Origin: Sophora flavescens
Taxonomy: Eukaryota > Streptophyta > Magnoliopsida > Fabales > Fabaceae
Direction of reading: 5' to 3'
Length of the DNA: 64,000 nucleotides
Assembly (NCBI GenBank): GCA_030762895.1
Contig: CM061064.1
Span: 238,419,086 to 238,483,085, forward strand
The position numbers and the translations under genes were made by a program. Within the stretch, counting starts at the first letter, position 1, and every line of letters begins with the position of its first letter. A model generated the notes under the pieces. That model worked only from the letters and a program-made list of their open reading frames with translations. It did no database searches and had not been told where the DNA came from. Below, piece by piece: positions 21,861-32,722 of this stretch.

Positions 21861-24720
21861 CATGAACATCCTCAAGATATCATGATTAACCTCGTAGGCA
21901 CGTCTGCCAAAATGCATGCAAGAAAAACACTTTGTTCTCGTCGTTTTCTTTGTGTTATATCTTTATTTGTCAAAGCTCTCAAAAGCTTATGACCCATCAT
22001 CGTTTTAAACATCTTTACAACTTTTATTAACAACACAAGACCTCATAGTCCGAGTTCTCAATCACGAAGCCCCTAGACCTTGCAATCAGTCTTAGGTTCG
22101 TGGTGATAGAAAACATCATAAATCTTTTACCGTCGATTATTACGTCGTAAAGTAGACACACCGTCTACCTACTAGACACCAAGTCTATAACGTCATAAGA
22201 ACACTAGTACCCCGACGTCTCGGTTACTAAGTTACATATCGTCGTTTACGTCGTTTTTGTTTGTGAAAAACAAATCCAAAATAGGATAACGTCATAAGAA
22301 CACTAGTACCCCGGCATCTCGGTTACTAAGTTCTATATCGTCCTTTACGTCGTTTTTCGTCTATGAAAACAAATCCCAAAATAAGATCTCCGCAACTTAT
22401 CCAAGTTACCGGAAATACGTCATTGTGTAAACTCATTTACATAAAATCTTTTCTACTTGAAATTCGTTTATAAAACGTCCAATCATCAAAAACATTTTTA
22501 CATAAACTTCAACTATAAAAATTAAATCAATTCAGATTAAACTTCTTCTCAAAACAAGTACTGCTATTTTTAAACTTTCACCGTAAATAATTTCAAAACT
22601 TGCCATCGTTTATCATTTTCCAAGAAAATATTTTTAAAGTCAAACTTTGACTTTTCATTTTATATTATTATTTTTATTTTTATAAAGTATTTTTGAATAT
22701 TAATTTCACAAAATAACTTTTTATAATATTTCGGAATTTCTTGCGTAAAAATTAGCAGTACAAAAAAAAAATTCACGGTTACGCTCTCACCGTGACTCAT
22801 AAATTACTTTTACACTAATAAATCATTAAAATAATAATATTTCTCAAAAACTCATTATTTTTCCAAAATAATATTTTCCACCATTATTATATTCCAACAT
22901 TTCCCATAAAATATTGAATATAATTTTCACAGCTTATTAAATCTTTTATCTGATTAATCGGTTGTGCATTGACCACTGTCAGACCTCTCAAACAATACTC
23001 ACAAACAACATTCAACAACAATTATCAGAATTATATCACCAGGCAGATCATGCATCATAGCAATATAATATACTACTGCAGATAACTAAATAAATTAAAA
23101 GCAGATAATTCACCGATACACAGATAAACAATACAACGTAAACAACATAAACAAATAACCACAACCACATATAAATCATTTAAATCACACTACACGCAAA
23201 TAGTTATTGAGAAAAATCCCTCAAGTAAGCTCCCCTTACCTCTTGGAGACTTGAACTGACGGTTTCAAATAATCTCCCGATTTGATCCGGCTTCCTCCGT
23301 CGGCTTTAGGTCAAACCAACCCGATCGATTCCTTCATAACGAATTGCAACCAAAATAAATCAAATCAAACAAAAACATACTTGACTCATAGAGGTTAAGG
23401 TTCGGTCTCAACAACTTTTCTAGGTTAGGAAAGTTAAAATTTTGTTAACTTAGGGATTTATGATCCATAAGTAACTTAAACATGAGTAAGCACTTAAACC
23501 AAGATTATGAACCAAGAACATGAACTAAAACTCATCTAGTTCCAATAACTAGGGTTTCGACCAAGGTCTGAGTTTGGGGTTAGAAATCTCTAAAATTTCT
23601 AAACTGTTGGATTTAATCAACATACAAAACCTAGGGTTGGATTCAAGTGTCACAAACAACTTTTGAATCACAAAACCATTAAGTGCTCATACCTAGGGTT
23701 TAGGTTTTGATGACATCAAATAGGCTTAAGTTTGATTTTTGATCTTCTATATAGTTTAATACAAGAACTATCAAGATATAATCATGAATCAAGACATGAA
23801 AATGAAACAAAACCTAAGAACACAACTTTGACCTAGGTTCGGCCATGACCAGAAATCAAGGAAAGAAATTTCTCATGATCTTATGCTTCTAGATGATGAA
23901 AATAGAGATGATTATAAGATCACAGCAATTGGTTTCATGTCAAAAGGATTTTTCTAGAATTAGTTATGAATTTTTGAAGTTAGCTTCATGAACTTTGAAT
24001 CTTATGAAGAACATGATGATCAAAGGCATAAACTCAAGAATCTTGTGAAGAGAAAAGCTTAGAATAGCAAGATTAAGAGAGACTACCTGTTGATGATCAA
24101 AGAAAATGATGATTTGGATGATGTTCTTCACAAATTTCTCATGGTGTTCTTGAGAAACTTAGAGAGAAAGATGAACATGATGAGGATTTAGAACAGTTTT
24201 AGTAATTTTGGCATATATCTCAACATACTTGTCCGTTTTGGATGATCTTTATGTCGTTGGAAAGAAGAGAGAAATATGAACAACTTTCATGTTTAAAGTT
24301 TTTCTATATTCAGAATAGAAAATGGTCAGAATTGCTAGGCAAAATCTGACGAATTATGAACACTTTGGAGTTCTTATGGCAAAGCTTAGGTTTTCAAGAA
24401 GAAAAACATGGAAATGAAAGATGAAGAGATACTTAGTGAAGAAGGCAATATACTTAATGAAGAAGGCAAGAGTGAGCCATGGGTTTTGGATAGGTTTGGT
24501 CAAATTTTCCAATGGCATTTGCTTGTAATTGTCATAAAAAGACAAGGGCAAAATGGTCATTTCATAGCAAAAATTCACTTTGTCATAAATGCGCCATTAT
24601 GGCCATTATGACTTGGATAAGCTCGTCATAAATGCTCGTTAAGTCGGTCAAATCCATCATCTCTGCTACGTTGCCGACTCTGGGTTTCATCTGGCGCAAG
24701 CTTTTCCTAGAGACAATCTC
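21861..24720. other. Non-coding interior of the solo-LTR candidate
   Basis: AT-rich sequence. A short near-duplicate pair occurs at 22194-22270 and 22291-22350 (both with GTCATAAGAACACTAGTACC, then CGGTTACTAAGTT). I see no coding region with recognisable motifs. Confidence 0.4.
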
Positions 24721-25093
24721 GACGTATACGCCCGCAACAAATATAATATTTTAATTTTTTTACCAAAATTTTCAAAACTTCCAATATCATAGTAAATACG
24801 ATAAAAACATTTTTCATCTTGTTCACGACTCAAAATTAGGTCTTCTGAGCAGTAAACTTTTACTGTCAGTGAAAACACAGACCGAGTTTCGTCTGAATTT
24901 TCAACCCAAAACTTCATCGTAACCCTAAGATATAAAACATGACAGGAAAATAACAGTATTTCGTCCAAAACAATTTTCTAAGTCTCGGATAAATACATAT
25001 ATATTTATATATTTATTATCGATATTACGAAGCAGCGAAAATCGGGGTGTTACATTAATAACGTACAAATATCTGGTTAATTCACTTTATTAT

Positions 25094-25590
25094 ATGGTTA
25101 ATGGGTCATCTTGAAGCTTGCAATAATTTTCCACACAAATTACCCATATAATGAACTGAATTAACCAGATATTTGCACGTGATTGACCAAATATTTACAT
25201 GGTGGTGGAAAATGATTGTAAGCTTTAGGATGACCCATTAACCATATAATGAATTGAATTAACCATATATTTGCACATGATTGACCATATATTTACATGT
25301 TTGTAGAAAGTAATTGTAAGCTTCGGGATGACCTATTAACCATATCATGAACTGAATTAACCAAATATTTGCACGTGATTAACCAAATATTTACATGGTT
25401 GTGGAAAATGATTGTATGCTTCAGGATGACCCATTAACCATATAATGAACTGAATTAACTATATATTTACATGGGATTAACCAAATATTTATATGGTTGT
25501 GGAAAATCATTGTAAGTTTCAGGATGACCCATTAACCATATAATGAACTGAATTAACCAAATATTTAGATGTAATTAACCAAAAAAGTTA
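25094..25590. repeat. 98-bp tandem repeat
   Basis: The block GGATGACCCATTAACCATAT recurs at about 25228, 25326, 25424 and 25522, a regular 98-bp period, over about four and a half units. The first part (25094-25133) is the inverted complement of the same block, making a palindromic edge. Low GC. Confidence 0.85.
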
Positions 25591-26117
25591 GTATTCAAAA
25601 AAGCTAAATTTTATTTTATTTTTTTAAAAAGTCAATGCTTAAAAAAAAAGTAGCGCTACAGTAGCACTACAGTGCGCGCTAGAGTACAGGTGTCGCTGGT
25701 GGGTGTTCAAAAAACATTTCTTAAAAAAAGAGTTGTGTTATTTGGACACCGTATATATTTATCCCTATCTCTCACTTACTTTTTATTTTCTTATATACAC
25801 ACATTCCAAAAATTCATAAAAAAAACAAACGGACACCGTATGGTGTCCCTAATTAGTTGTTCAAAAAACTTTTATGAAGGCCATAATATAAATTAAAAGA
25901 GTTTAAATAAGTTGGTAAGAAGAAACAAACATAAAATAGAGTGAAGAACAACAATTGGCAACGAGGGAACGCATAAAAGTTCATTTGACAAGTGAGAGAG
26001 GACAAAATGAGAAGTTTTTTGGAACAAGCGAACATGTCCTTCATTTGAATGTTTCAAGGACGGTTGTCACTTGTCATTGTCTTTAATTCTTATATATATA
26101 GCTTTCTTATTGTATTT

Positions 26118-26765
26118 ACAGTTATGGGTGATTGCGATTCGGTTTGGATCGGTTTTGAGACAAAAAGTCATCTGATCTAAAGATAAAAAGAGCATGCGGT
26201 TCGGTTCAGTTTCGATGGCTTCCTTAAAAAAATCTGATCTGATCCGATTAAATGGGAATTGGATTGGTTCGGTTAATTCAGTTTTAAAAACACATCATTA
26301 CATATTTATATTACATCAAAAAGTTAAGATTACAAGCTAAATTGAACAAAATCTTAAACTTGTATATGCTTGTTTATTTATTCATGTAATAACATTTCAT
26401 AAACTATGTACAAAATAAATAAATAACATCATCAACTAGTTCCATAACATATTTTTTTAACTTTGAAACTTAGAAATAGTTAAAAAAAAATTATGTCAAA
26501 TCAAACTATTAAGTATTATTAGGAAAAAAATCCAACAAATAAAAAATCAATAATATAAAAAATAGAATAAATTTATATTTAATTTTATATATGAGGTTTG
26601 ATTTGGATTGGTTCGGTTTAAGAAAATGAATTCAAAATCCGATCTAATCGGTTTTCACAAAACAAGAACCAAAAAAATCCAATAGACATCGGTTTTGTTC
26701 GGTTTTCGATTTTTTTAATCGGTTTTCGATTTTATTTTGGACCATTTTGGATATGAACACCCCTA
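26118..26765. mobile_element. hAT-like or MITE sequence rich in CGGTTTT motifs
   Basis: Both ends carry repeated GGTTCGGTTT / ATCGGTTTTCGATTTT motifs, and the right end reads GAACACCCCTA, close to the inverted complement of the left TTATGGGTG. These are features of common plant hAT-type miniature elements. Target duplication could not be confirmed. Confidence 0.3.
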
Positions 26766-27853
26766 TTTATTGGGCATTTCGTTGCTTTGGTTTGGAGTCT
26801 CAAAATCATATCTGTAGTCACATGCTAATATACCAATTGTAGCAATATTGTAATAGAATGTTATTAAGCATTGTTGTCTCTAAGGTTCCACATGGAAACA
26901 TCAAGCACTCGGAAACTATGTTAAAATATTACCATTGATTGTTTGCCATGTTAATTTTAAAATTGTTGATTAAGTAGGCCCTGCAATATAATATACACAA
27001 GATAATATATTTAAACAAGAAACCAACGTCATGGTTAACAAAAAAAAACCAATGTAGTATTGGTCGAGTAAAAGCAACTTGTCCCAATAAAGAGAAAAAT
27101 CTGGAGAACTCGAGTTCAAATTCTTGTATAGTCACTTTCCATTGGGAAGCTGAGAACCAAGGAATTAGCTGAATTTCCACACACTTACTTTAGGCCAATG
27201 CTAAGCCCGGGGTAAGCAACCAAGCACGAATACAAAAGATATGTTTTGGTACACCAAGGGTATCTCTATAGTTGAAGACTAATAACTTTTGAAGTGTAGA
27301 GATTACCAAAGTAGATTTTACCTCTTCCAACAAAACGTTTTCAAGACATAAGAATCAAACTCCTGATAGCATAATTAAGGAATTCAAAAACCTAGTTATC
27401 TACAACTATGTTGGGACTTGTTGGCTACAAAAGATAATAAAATAACGATAAGCAACCGTGCCTTAAATATTTGTTTGCTATAACTAATTATAGGAACTGG
27501 AACTAAAATTACATAATTATAAAGCATACATTATATATAGTCCCTAAACTAAATCAAAATGAAAACATAAAAAGGGCAAATTTTGATATCCTTCTATATA
27601 ACAAGGATATTTAATTTTCCAGGCCTAAATATAATTGTCCCAATATTACAATTCATCAATTCCCTAGGTGTCTCATCTAATACTAAGCATGAAAGAAACT
27701 ATACACACCATAACCTTTGGACATTGTGTTACCAGAATAATAGGCCACAAGACAATGAACTCTACACCAGTAGGCAGCCAAGGGTTCTATGGGGAACTAA
27801 GATACACCATCTTCACTCTGCTGCATGATAATCATCTATAGTTTGTTTCACTA
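26766..27853. other. Stretch without recognised features
   Basis: AT-rich sequence with no coding region, repeat or element end that I can support. If the inversion model holds, it was originally upstream of the LIN-like gene. Confidence 0.4.
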
Positions 27854-29705
27854 CATGAACTATAGTTGCGACTAAAAATGAAATCATCTCTGGACGGTCC
27901 GCCGTTAGCCTATCCCCAGGAATTCTCCCTCCGAGGCATAGACCCCACTCGACCATGTTTCAGGTCCCTCATATCACAGACCATGTTTCAGTTCACCCCC
28001 TAGTGCCCCAAACGCTCATCATAATCTCATAGATAACCTCAAAATAATCTCATCTCATCAATCTCATCCTCATGTCACGATAATCATCTCGGTTAGGCAC
28101 TACTATCACATATCATATGCAATTCCCAATACATTCTCATGTCTCAACATAACTTGTAACTTACTCAACCTCTAAGCGTAATCATAACACTCATCATATC
28201 ATCACAATCATCATCATGTTATCCAAAATCATCATGTCATAATATCATTTCCAAATAATAAATACCAAAATATAATAATAATAATAATAATAATAAGTAT
28301 AAACACTTTCAAAATTAATTACAACACTCATGACATCATACATCAATTACCAAGTTCAAATCAACCAGTCAAACAGGCAATCGTCACATAATAAAATAAT
28401 ATATATCTATACAGCGTAACAACGATAAATGCACAATTTCTATATCATCATCGGTACCACTGAGTAGTCCCCAATGTGGTATAGACATTGTCCGTTACTC
28501 TCTCTCATGTAGGGTTTGGGTCGTCCCACGCCATTATCTAATTAAATGTAACCACGCCGTTTCCGACGTTAAATAGTTTCTTTCCCCCACCTGGGATGTC
28601 TTAGGCTAGCTCTGGAGCAGCGAAACGAACCCCCTCTCAACCTCTTAGTTGCTGCCACGTAAAGAACTAAGGCCTCTGGGTCTCCAAAAATTCACTTGAA
28701 CACATCATTGTGAAGCATACGTTACAGGGAATCCTAATCTGAAAACGGAATCGAAAACCGATAGACGGATTGAAAGATAACCTCAATACCGTTGCTGACG
28801 GCATTTCGGCATAAAAAGAACATAGGCTTACCTTAGCCTAATCAAGAAAAGAAAGTTAGGATAATGAAGTAGACGTCGCGAGTATCACAATGGTATAATC
28901 GGTTTCTCGATAGGACGAACGGATTGCTCGAAATCAAGATCAAAACTTTCACTCTCCTTACTGCTTCTCTCTCTAACTCTTTGCTCTATCTCTCTTTTGC
29001 GTTAAATTGGTGAGAGAAAAGAAATAAAAGAACCAAGGCAGCAAATTCTTCACGATGAAGAAGTGTCACTTAGCACATAATTGGTGACTCACCAAGGCTA
29101 GCCATTAGGCTTAAAGGTGGCATTAATTTTTTTAAAAAAAGGAAAGGCAAAAATGACTTTACCAAATTGGCAAGCAGGTGCATGGCTAACTTATGATCAA
29201 AGGATGAAATATATCATGAGGAATTGCATGAGGAGGAGGTGGCGTCCCCAAAACCCATGCAGCCAACTTTTCCAAGGTGGAGGTGTCTTCCATGTATAAA
29301 ATCGTGAGCTACTTGCTCATATATAAAAATTATTTTAGTTAATTTAATTAGGTTAAAACTTGTAACTAGGGTATAATTAATTAAGGCTAGTGCAAATTAA
29401 TTATGATGAGTAAATTGATTATAATTATCTAGCTTTGATTAAAATCTATATCTATGTCTAATTATCTTTTAATTTTGTTAATGATAAACCACCTTAATTA
29501 AGGATTTAAATTGACGTGCTTCCAATTAGGGGATTTTGACTTGCTTGCTTGAGGTGCTTGCGTAATGAAAATTTTGAGTTGCTTAGATTTTATTTTGAAC
29601 TTGCATATGTGTTTGGATTCTTAAATAAATTTAGATTTATCTAACCCTCATTCCCATCTAATTAAAATATCTAATTATTTTATTCACAAAAGATAGGATG
29701 TTACA
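27854..29705 (-). mobile_element. Ty3/gypsy LTR, 5' portion (LTR copy B)
   Basis: On the minus strand it starts TGTAACATCCTATC at 29705, the same start as copy A at 40551, and stays collinear with copy A: AAT/ATT microsatellite, GGTACCACTGAG region, ACATGGTCTG repeats. It stops at 27854 in ..TAGTTCATG, matching position 104 of copy C; the remaining 3' part is in copy C. The flank next to its start is CATCC (29706-29710). It has no insertion where copy A carries the CACTA element, and so serves as the empty site. Confidence 0.85.
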
Positions 29706-31619
29706 CATCCTGTAAGTAATTTCTCTTTTCTGTCTATTTTTTTTTGGTAGGAAAATTACAAAAGAATGAAGTGTTGGTACTGTTAAATTATTTCCAGTTT
29801 AAAAACAACTAATGAAGTGGTTAATTAAGTCAATAAATGATTATATATTACCACTGTTTGAACATGGTTGACCATTTTGTTCTAAACTGAAATTAGTTTT
29901 ACCAAATTTTTTTTAACTAATTTTCAGTCTTTTGTTTTCCTTTTTTGTTTGATCTGCATTATGTATTGGTTGACTCTTTTACCCCATTCTAAAACATCAA
30001 TCAAACATGTAAGAGTGAATAAAAAGTGATTTCCCTACTTCAAATTAATTACCTTAGTCCTTTTCAACACATGATGCGTGAAGTTTACACTGTAGCAACA
30101 TAGAATGAGTTAAACCATATATATTAACATCTCAAGAAGGCATTGGCACATTGGAGGTTCTTATCAATCACTTTCCTTCTTTAGTATGTACTTGATCTTT
30201 GCAGCCTTTATCTCTCTATGAACTATATTTAGCAACTCAATATTTTATCTTGAATAAAATTCTGTTTGGAGTCATATAGTTTGAGCTATTGAGCTGAGAA
30301 TCACAACAAATAACTTGCATCAATTGTTTTGATTTTATGGAATGTTATCTTTATGCTTGAAGTTGTATGTTTGTATTTTTTTTCCTATTCTTCTCTTGCT
30401 CTACCTCTTACATATTTTCACATTTTCAATAATATTTGACAGCAGAAAGGAACTTCAATGACAGTTGTACAAGAATGGAAAGAAAAGAATCTTAGTGATG
30501 GCATTACTAACTCTTTCTTCATCCAAACTAATTTAAACAGACACATAGTTGATGCTGTTCCACATGTAAAATCAAGTATTCTGAGTAATGTAAGAAAATC
30601 TGTTTTAGAAATGTGAAACATACAAAACTCGTTCCATCCCAGTTGCTCTACTGTGTTCACGATCCAATTAGATACATTGTTTTCATTTCTGCGATGTTTA
30701 TGTACACTTGATTATTTGCTTTTTCTTTTTTGATAAGCCAAAAATATATTGATAAGAGTACAAGGGGGTAATGAAACCCATATTCAAAGAGAAACAAGGG
30801 CTAGGAATACAATGTAAGTAAGATACTACCCCCAGTTAATTATTTGCTATTATTAATAGTTCATTCTGTTACATATTTCTGATCACCTTCTTTGATCTTT
30901 CATCTTTCATGTGCAGCTAAATATGATAAGCTCTGATCTCGAAGGTGAGAAATATAACCTGTTTGATTAATGTACCTACCTTCTGGTATCATATTTTATT
31001 AGATATTGGATTTTCAAGCATTCCACAGGAATTTATCTGTCCTCTTACTGGAAATGTCTTTGAGGAACCAGTCATCCTAGAGACTGGTCAAACCTTTGAA
31101 AGAGAAGCCATAAAGGCATGGTTTGAAAAGGGAAACAAAACATGTCCAGTAACAAGGAAATGCTTTAGAATGTGCGGCCATGCCACTTACCAACCTTATT
31201 TTAAAGCATTTGATTGATAATTGGAAGTCAGAACGTTTTAATCACCTTCTGGATTTTGCTTCTCATGCAGTGGAAAATTCAAAGGAACTTAAGTTGAAAA
31301 ATAGGGATGAGACTGTTGTCTTCAAGTTAAAGAGTCTTCTCTCCTCTTTGATTGAAGAGGAAAAATCAGCTTAGGCCAAGCATCTCTTTTCTTTTGGAGG
31401 TCTATCATTTATTTTTAGGAGGTTTGAATTGGGAAAAGTGGTTGAAAAATCTAATGTGGTGGCACTCTTGATATATTGTATTGAAGTAGATTCCGGTTGT
31501 ATATATCAGATAGCAAGAAGTATTAACAAAAAATGTCTTCTTGAACTTATTCACAGCAAGAAGGTTATCCTAATAACTAATGCAATATTATTGCTTACTG
31601 AACTTTTGTCCATGAAGAG
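29706..31619 (+). pseudogene. LIN-like U-box E3 ligase pseudogene, U-box and ARM exons
   Basis: Exons, from splice signals and family recall: exon end 29706-29711 then donor GTAAGT; 30443-30589 (VQEWKEKNLSDG, VDAVPHVKSSILSN; donor GTAAGA); 30917-30944 (LNMISSDLE; donor GTGAGA); 31003-31619 (donor GTCAGT). The last exon starts DIGFSSIPQEFICPLTG, a U-box (FEEPVILETGQTFEREAIKAWF), then leads into ARM-type sequence (DSGCIYQIARSINKKCLLEL). U-box proteins transfer ubiquitin from E2 to substrates. A frameshift follows CPVT near 31160 (the next frame gives MPLTNLILKHLIDNWKSE), and an in-frame TAG lies at about 31372. The remaining ARM and WD40 exons are absent. Pseudogene. Confidence 0.8.
30721..30838 (-). 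mobile_element. 5'-truncated LINE retroposon in an intron
   Basis: 118 bp flanked by ATTATTTGCT at 30711-30720 and 30839-30848. On the minus strand it ends ..GGCTTATCAAAAAAGAAAA, a typical plant LINE 3' end with a short A-tail. It lies between two LIN-like exons. Confidence 0.7.
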
Positions 31620-31694
31620 GTCAGTGTTCATCTAATTTTGGTATTCAATTTCATAATAGCCCCTTTGATCTTATTCTACTTTAGTGTTACTTAT

Positions 31695-31908
31695 TGATCT
31701 TACTTGAATATAAAACTGAATACTTCACTGTATTGCTAATGAAAAGGACTACAAGATATATATACACTTCACTATGCACTTGATTCCTAGAACAATAACA
31801 GTCTATGCCAAGTCCTAGGAGAAATATACAACGAACATAAGAATACAATGGATGGGACTCCACCGTCCACTTAAATCCACCATCCACATATATTAATTAT
31901 ATTTAACA
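31695..31908 (-). mobile_element. Copia 3' LTR fragment
   Basis: On the minus strand, the purine tract CTTGAGGGGGAG (31909-31920) is followed by TGTTAAATATAATTAATA.., the classic copia polypurine tract and LTR start. The LTR is about 214 bp if it ends at GATCA (31695). Confidence 0.7.
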
Positions 31909-31920
31909 CTCCCCCTCAAG

Positions 31921-32690
31921 CTATCTGATGCAACCAGCTTGTCACATATGTATGCTATTCTAGGACCGCGTAAAGACTTAGTCATCATATCTGCAAGTTG
32001 ATTTGTAGTTCCTACAAAGGAAGTCTTGATGATGCCTGAGAGGATATTTTTTCAGATGAAGTGACAATCAACTTCTATATGCGTGGTCCTTTCATGGAAG
32101 ATAGGATTTGAAGAAAGATACAACACTGATTGGTTATCACAAGCAAATTTCATAGGACCTATCTCACAAAAATTCAACTCTTGGAGCAAATATTTTAACC
32201 ATAGGAGTTCACGATTAGTATTAGCCAAAGCACGATACTCTGCTTCTGTGCTTGATCTTGCAACAACAGTCTGCTTCTTACTTTTCCATTAAATCATATT
32301 ACCTCCAATAAGCACACAGTAGCCTGAAGTGGATCTCCTATCACTAGCATCGCCTTCCCAATCTGCATATGTATACCCAATGATATTAGTATGACCCATG
32401 TCCATATAAACAATCCCTTTACCAGGTGATCCCTTGATATATCTTAGGATCCGGACAACTGCATTCCAATGACTGTCACATGATGAGTTGAGAAACTGAC
32501 TTACAACACTGACCGGAAAAACAATGTCTGGTCGAGTCATGGTGAGATAATTTAACTTCCCAACTAATCTTCTATATCTGCCTGGGTCAGGATAGGGCTC
32601 CCCCTCATTAGGTAGAAGCTCGGTGATTCTTCCCAAAAACTGGGATTTTTGATTGTTTGGTTTTGTTTCTCTAATTAGGTACATGATGTC
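31921..32690 (-). pseudogene. pol: Copia reverse transcriptase/RNase H C-terminal fragment
   Basis: Read leftwards from 32684: YRRLVGKLNYLTMTRPDI, ILRYIKGSPGKG, and YADWEGDASDRRSTSGYC with the RNase H Asp. A shift near 32290 leads to SSTEAEYRALA, FHERTTHIEVDCHFI and TNQLADMMTKSL just before the purine tract. The 5' part of the element is missing. A different copia family from the one at 13285-17404, judged by sequence. Confidence 0.8.
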
Positions 32691-32722
32691 TGGTTAATTC
32701 ATGGAGTGGGCCATGTAGTTGC

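Larger units (their letters stand above)
20812..25054. mobile_element. Large solo-LTR candidate (4.2 kb)
   Basis: Starts TGTGACACCC and ends GGGTGTTACA, flanked by a perfect 5-bp duplication TTAAT (20807-20811 and 25055-25059). No gag or pol is seen in 4243 bp. A diverged relative starts at 34188 (TGTAACACC, then the shared CTGGTTGCTTTCGGAAA). Very long LTRs beginning TGTAACACCC are known from plant gypsy elements such as the Ogre group; the assignment here is inference. Orientation is unclear because both ends carry the same inverted 10-mer. Removing it would leave a 22-bp tandem duplication (TAATGACGTACAAATATTTGG type) at the site. Confidence 0.6.
20643..25722. mobile_element. Possible Mutator-like element containing the solo LTR
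   Basis: 20647-20715 and 25649-25716 are imperfect inverted repeats. Both contain the AATGTT..TTTG / CAAAAAACATT end and the GCGACACCTG block, then alternating AGTGCGC/GCTAC motifs. AAAAAAAGA flanks both ends (20634-20642 and 25723-25731) and would fit a 9-bp Mutator duplication, but it is low-complexity. Inside are 98-bp tandem repeats and the solo-LTR candidate. No transposase is visible. Confidence 0.35.
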
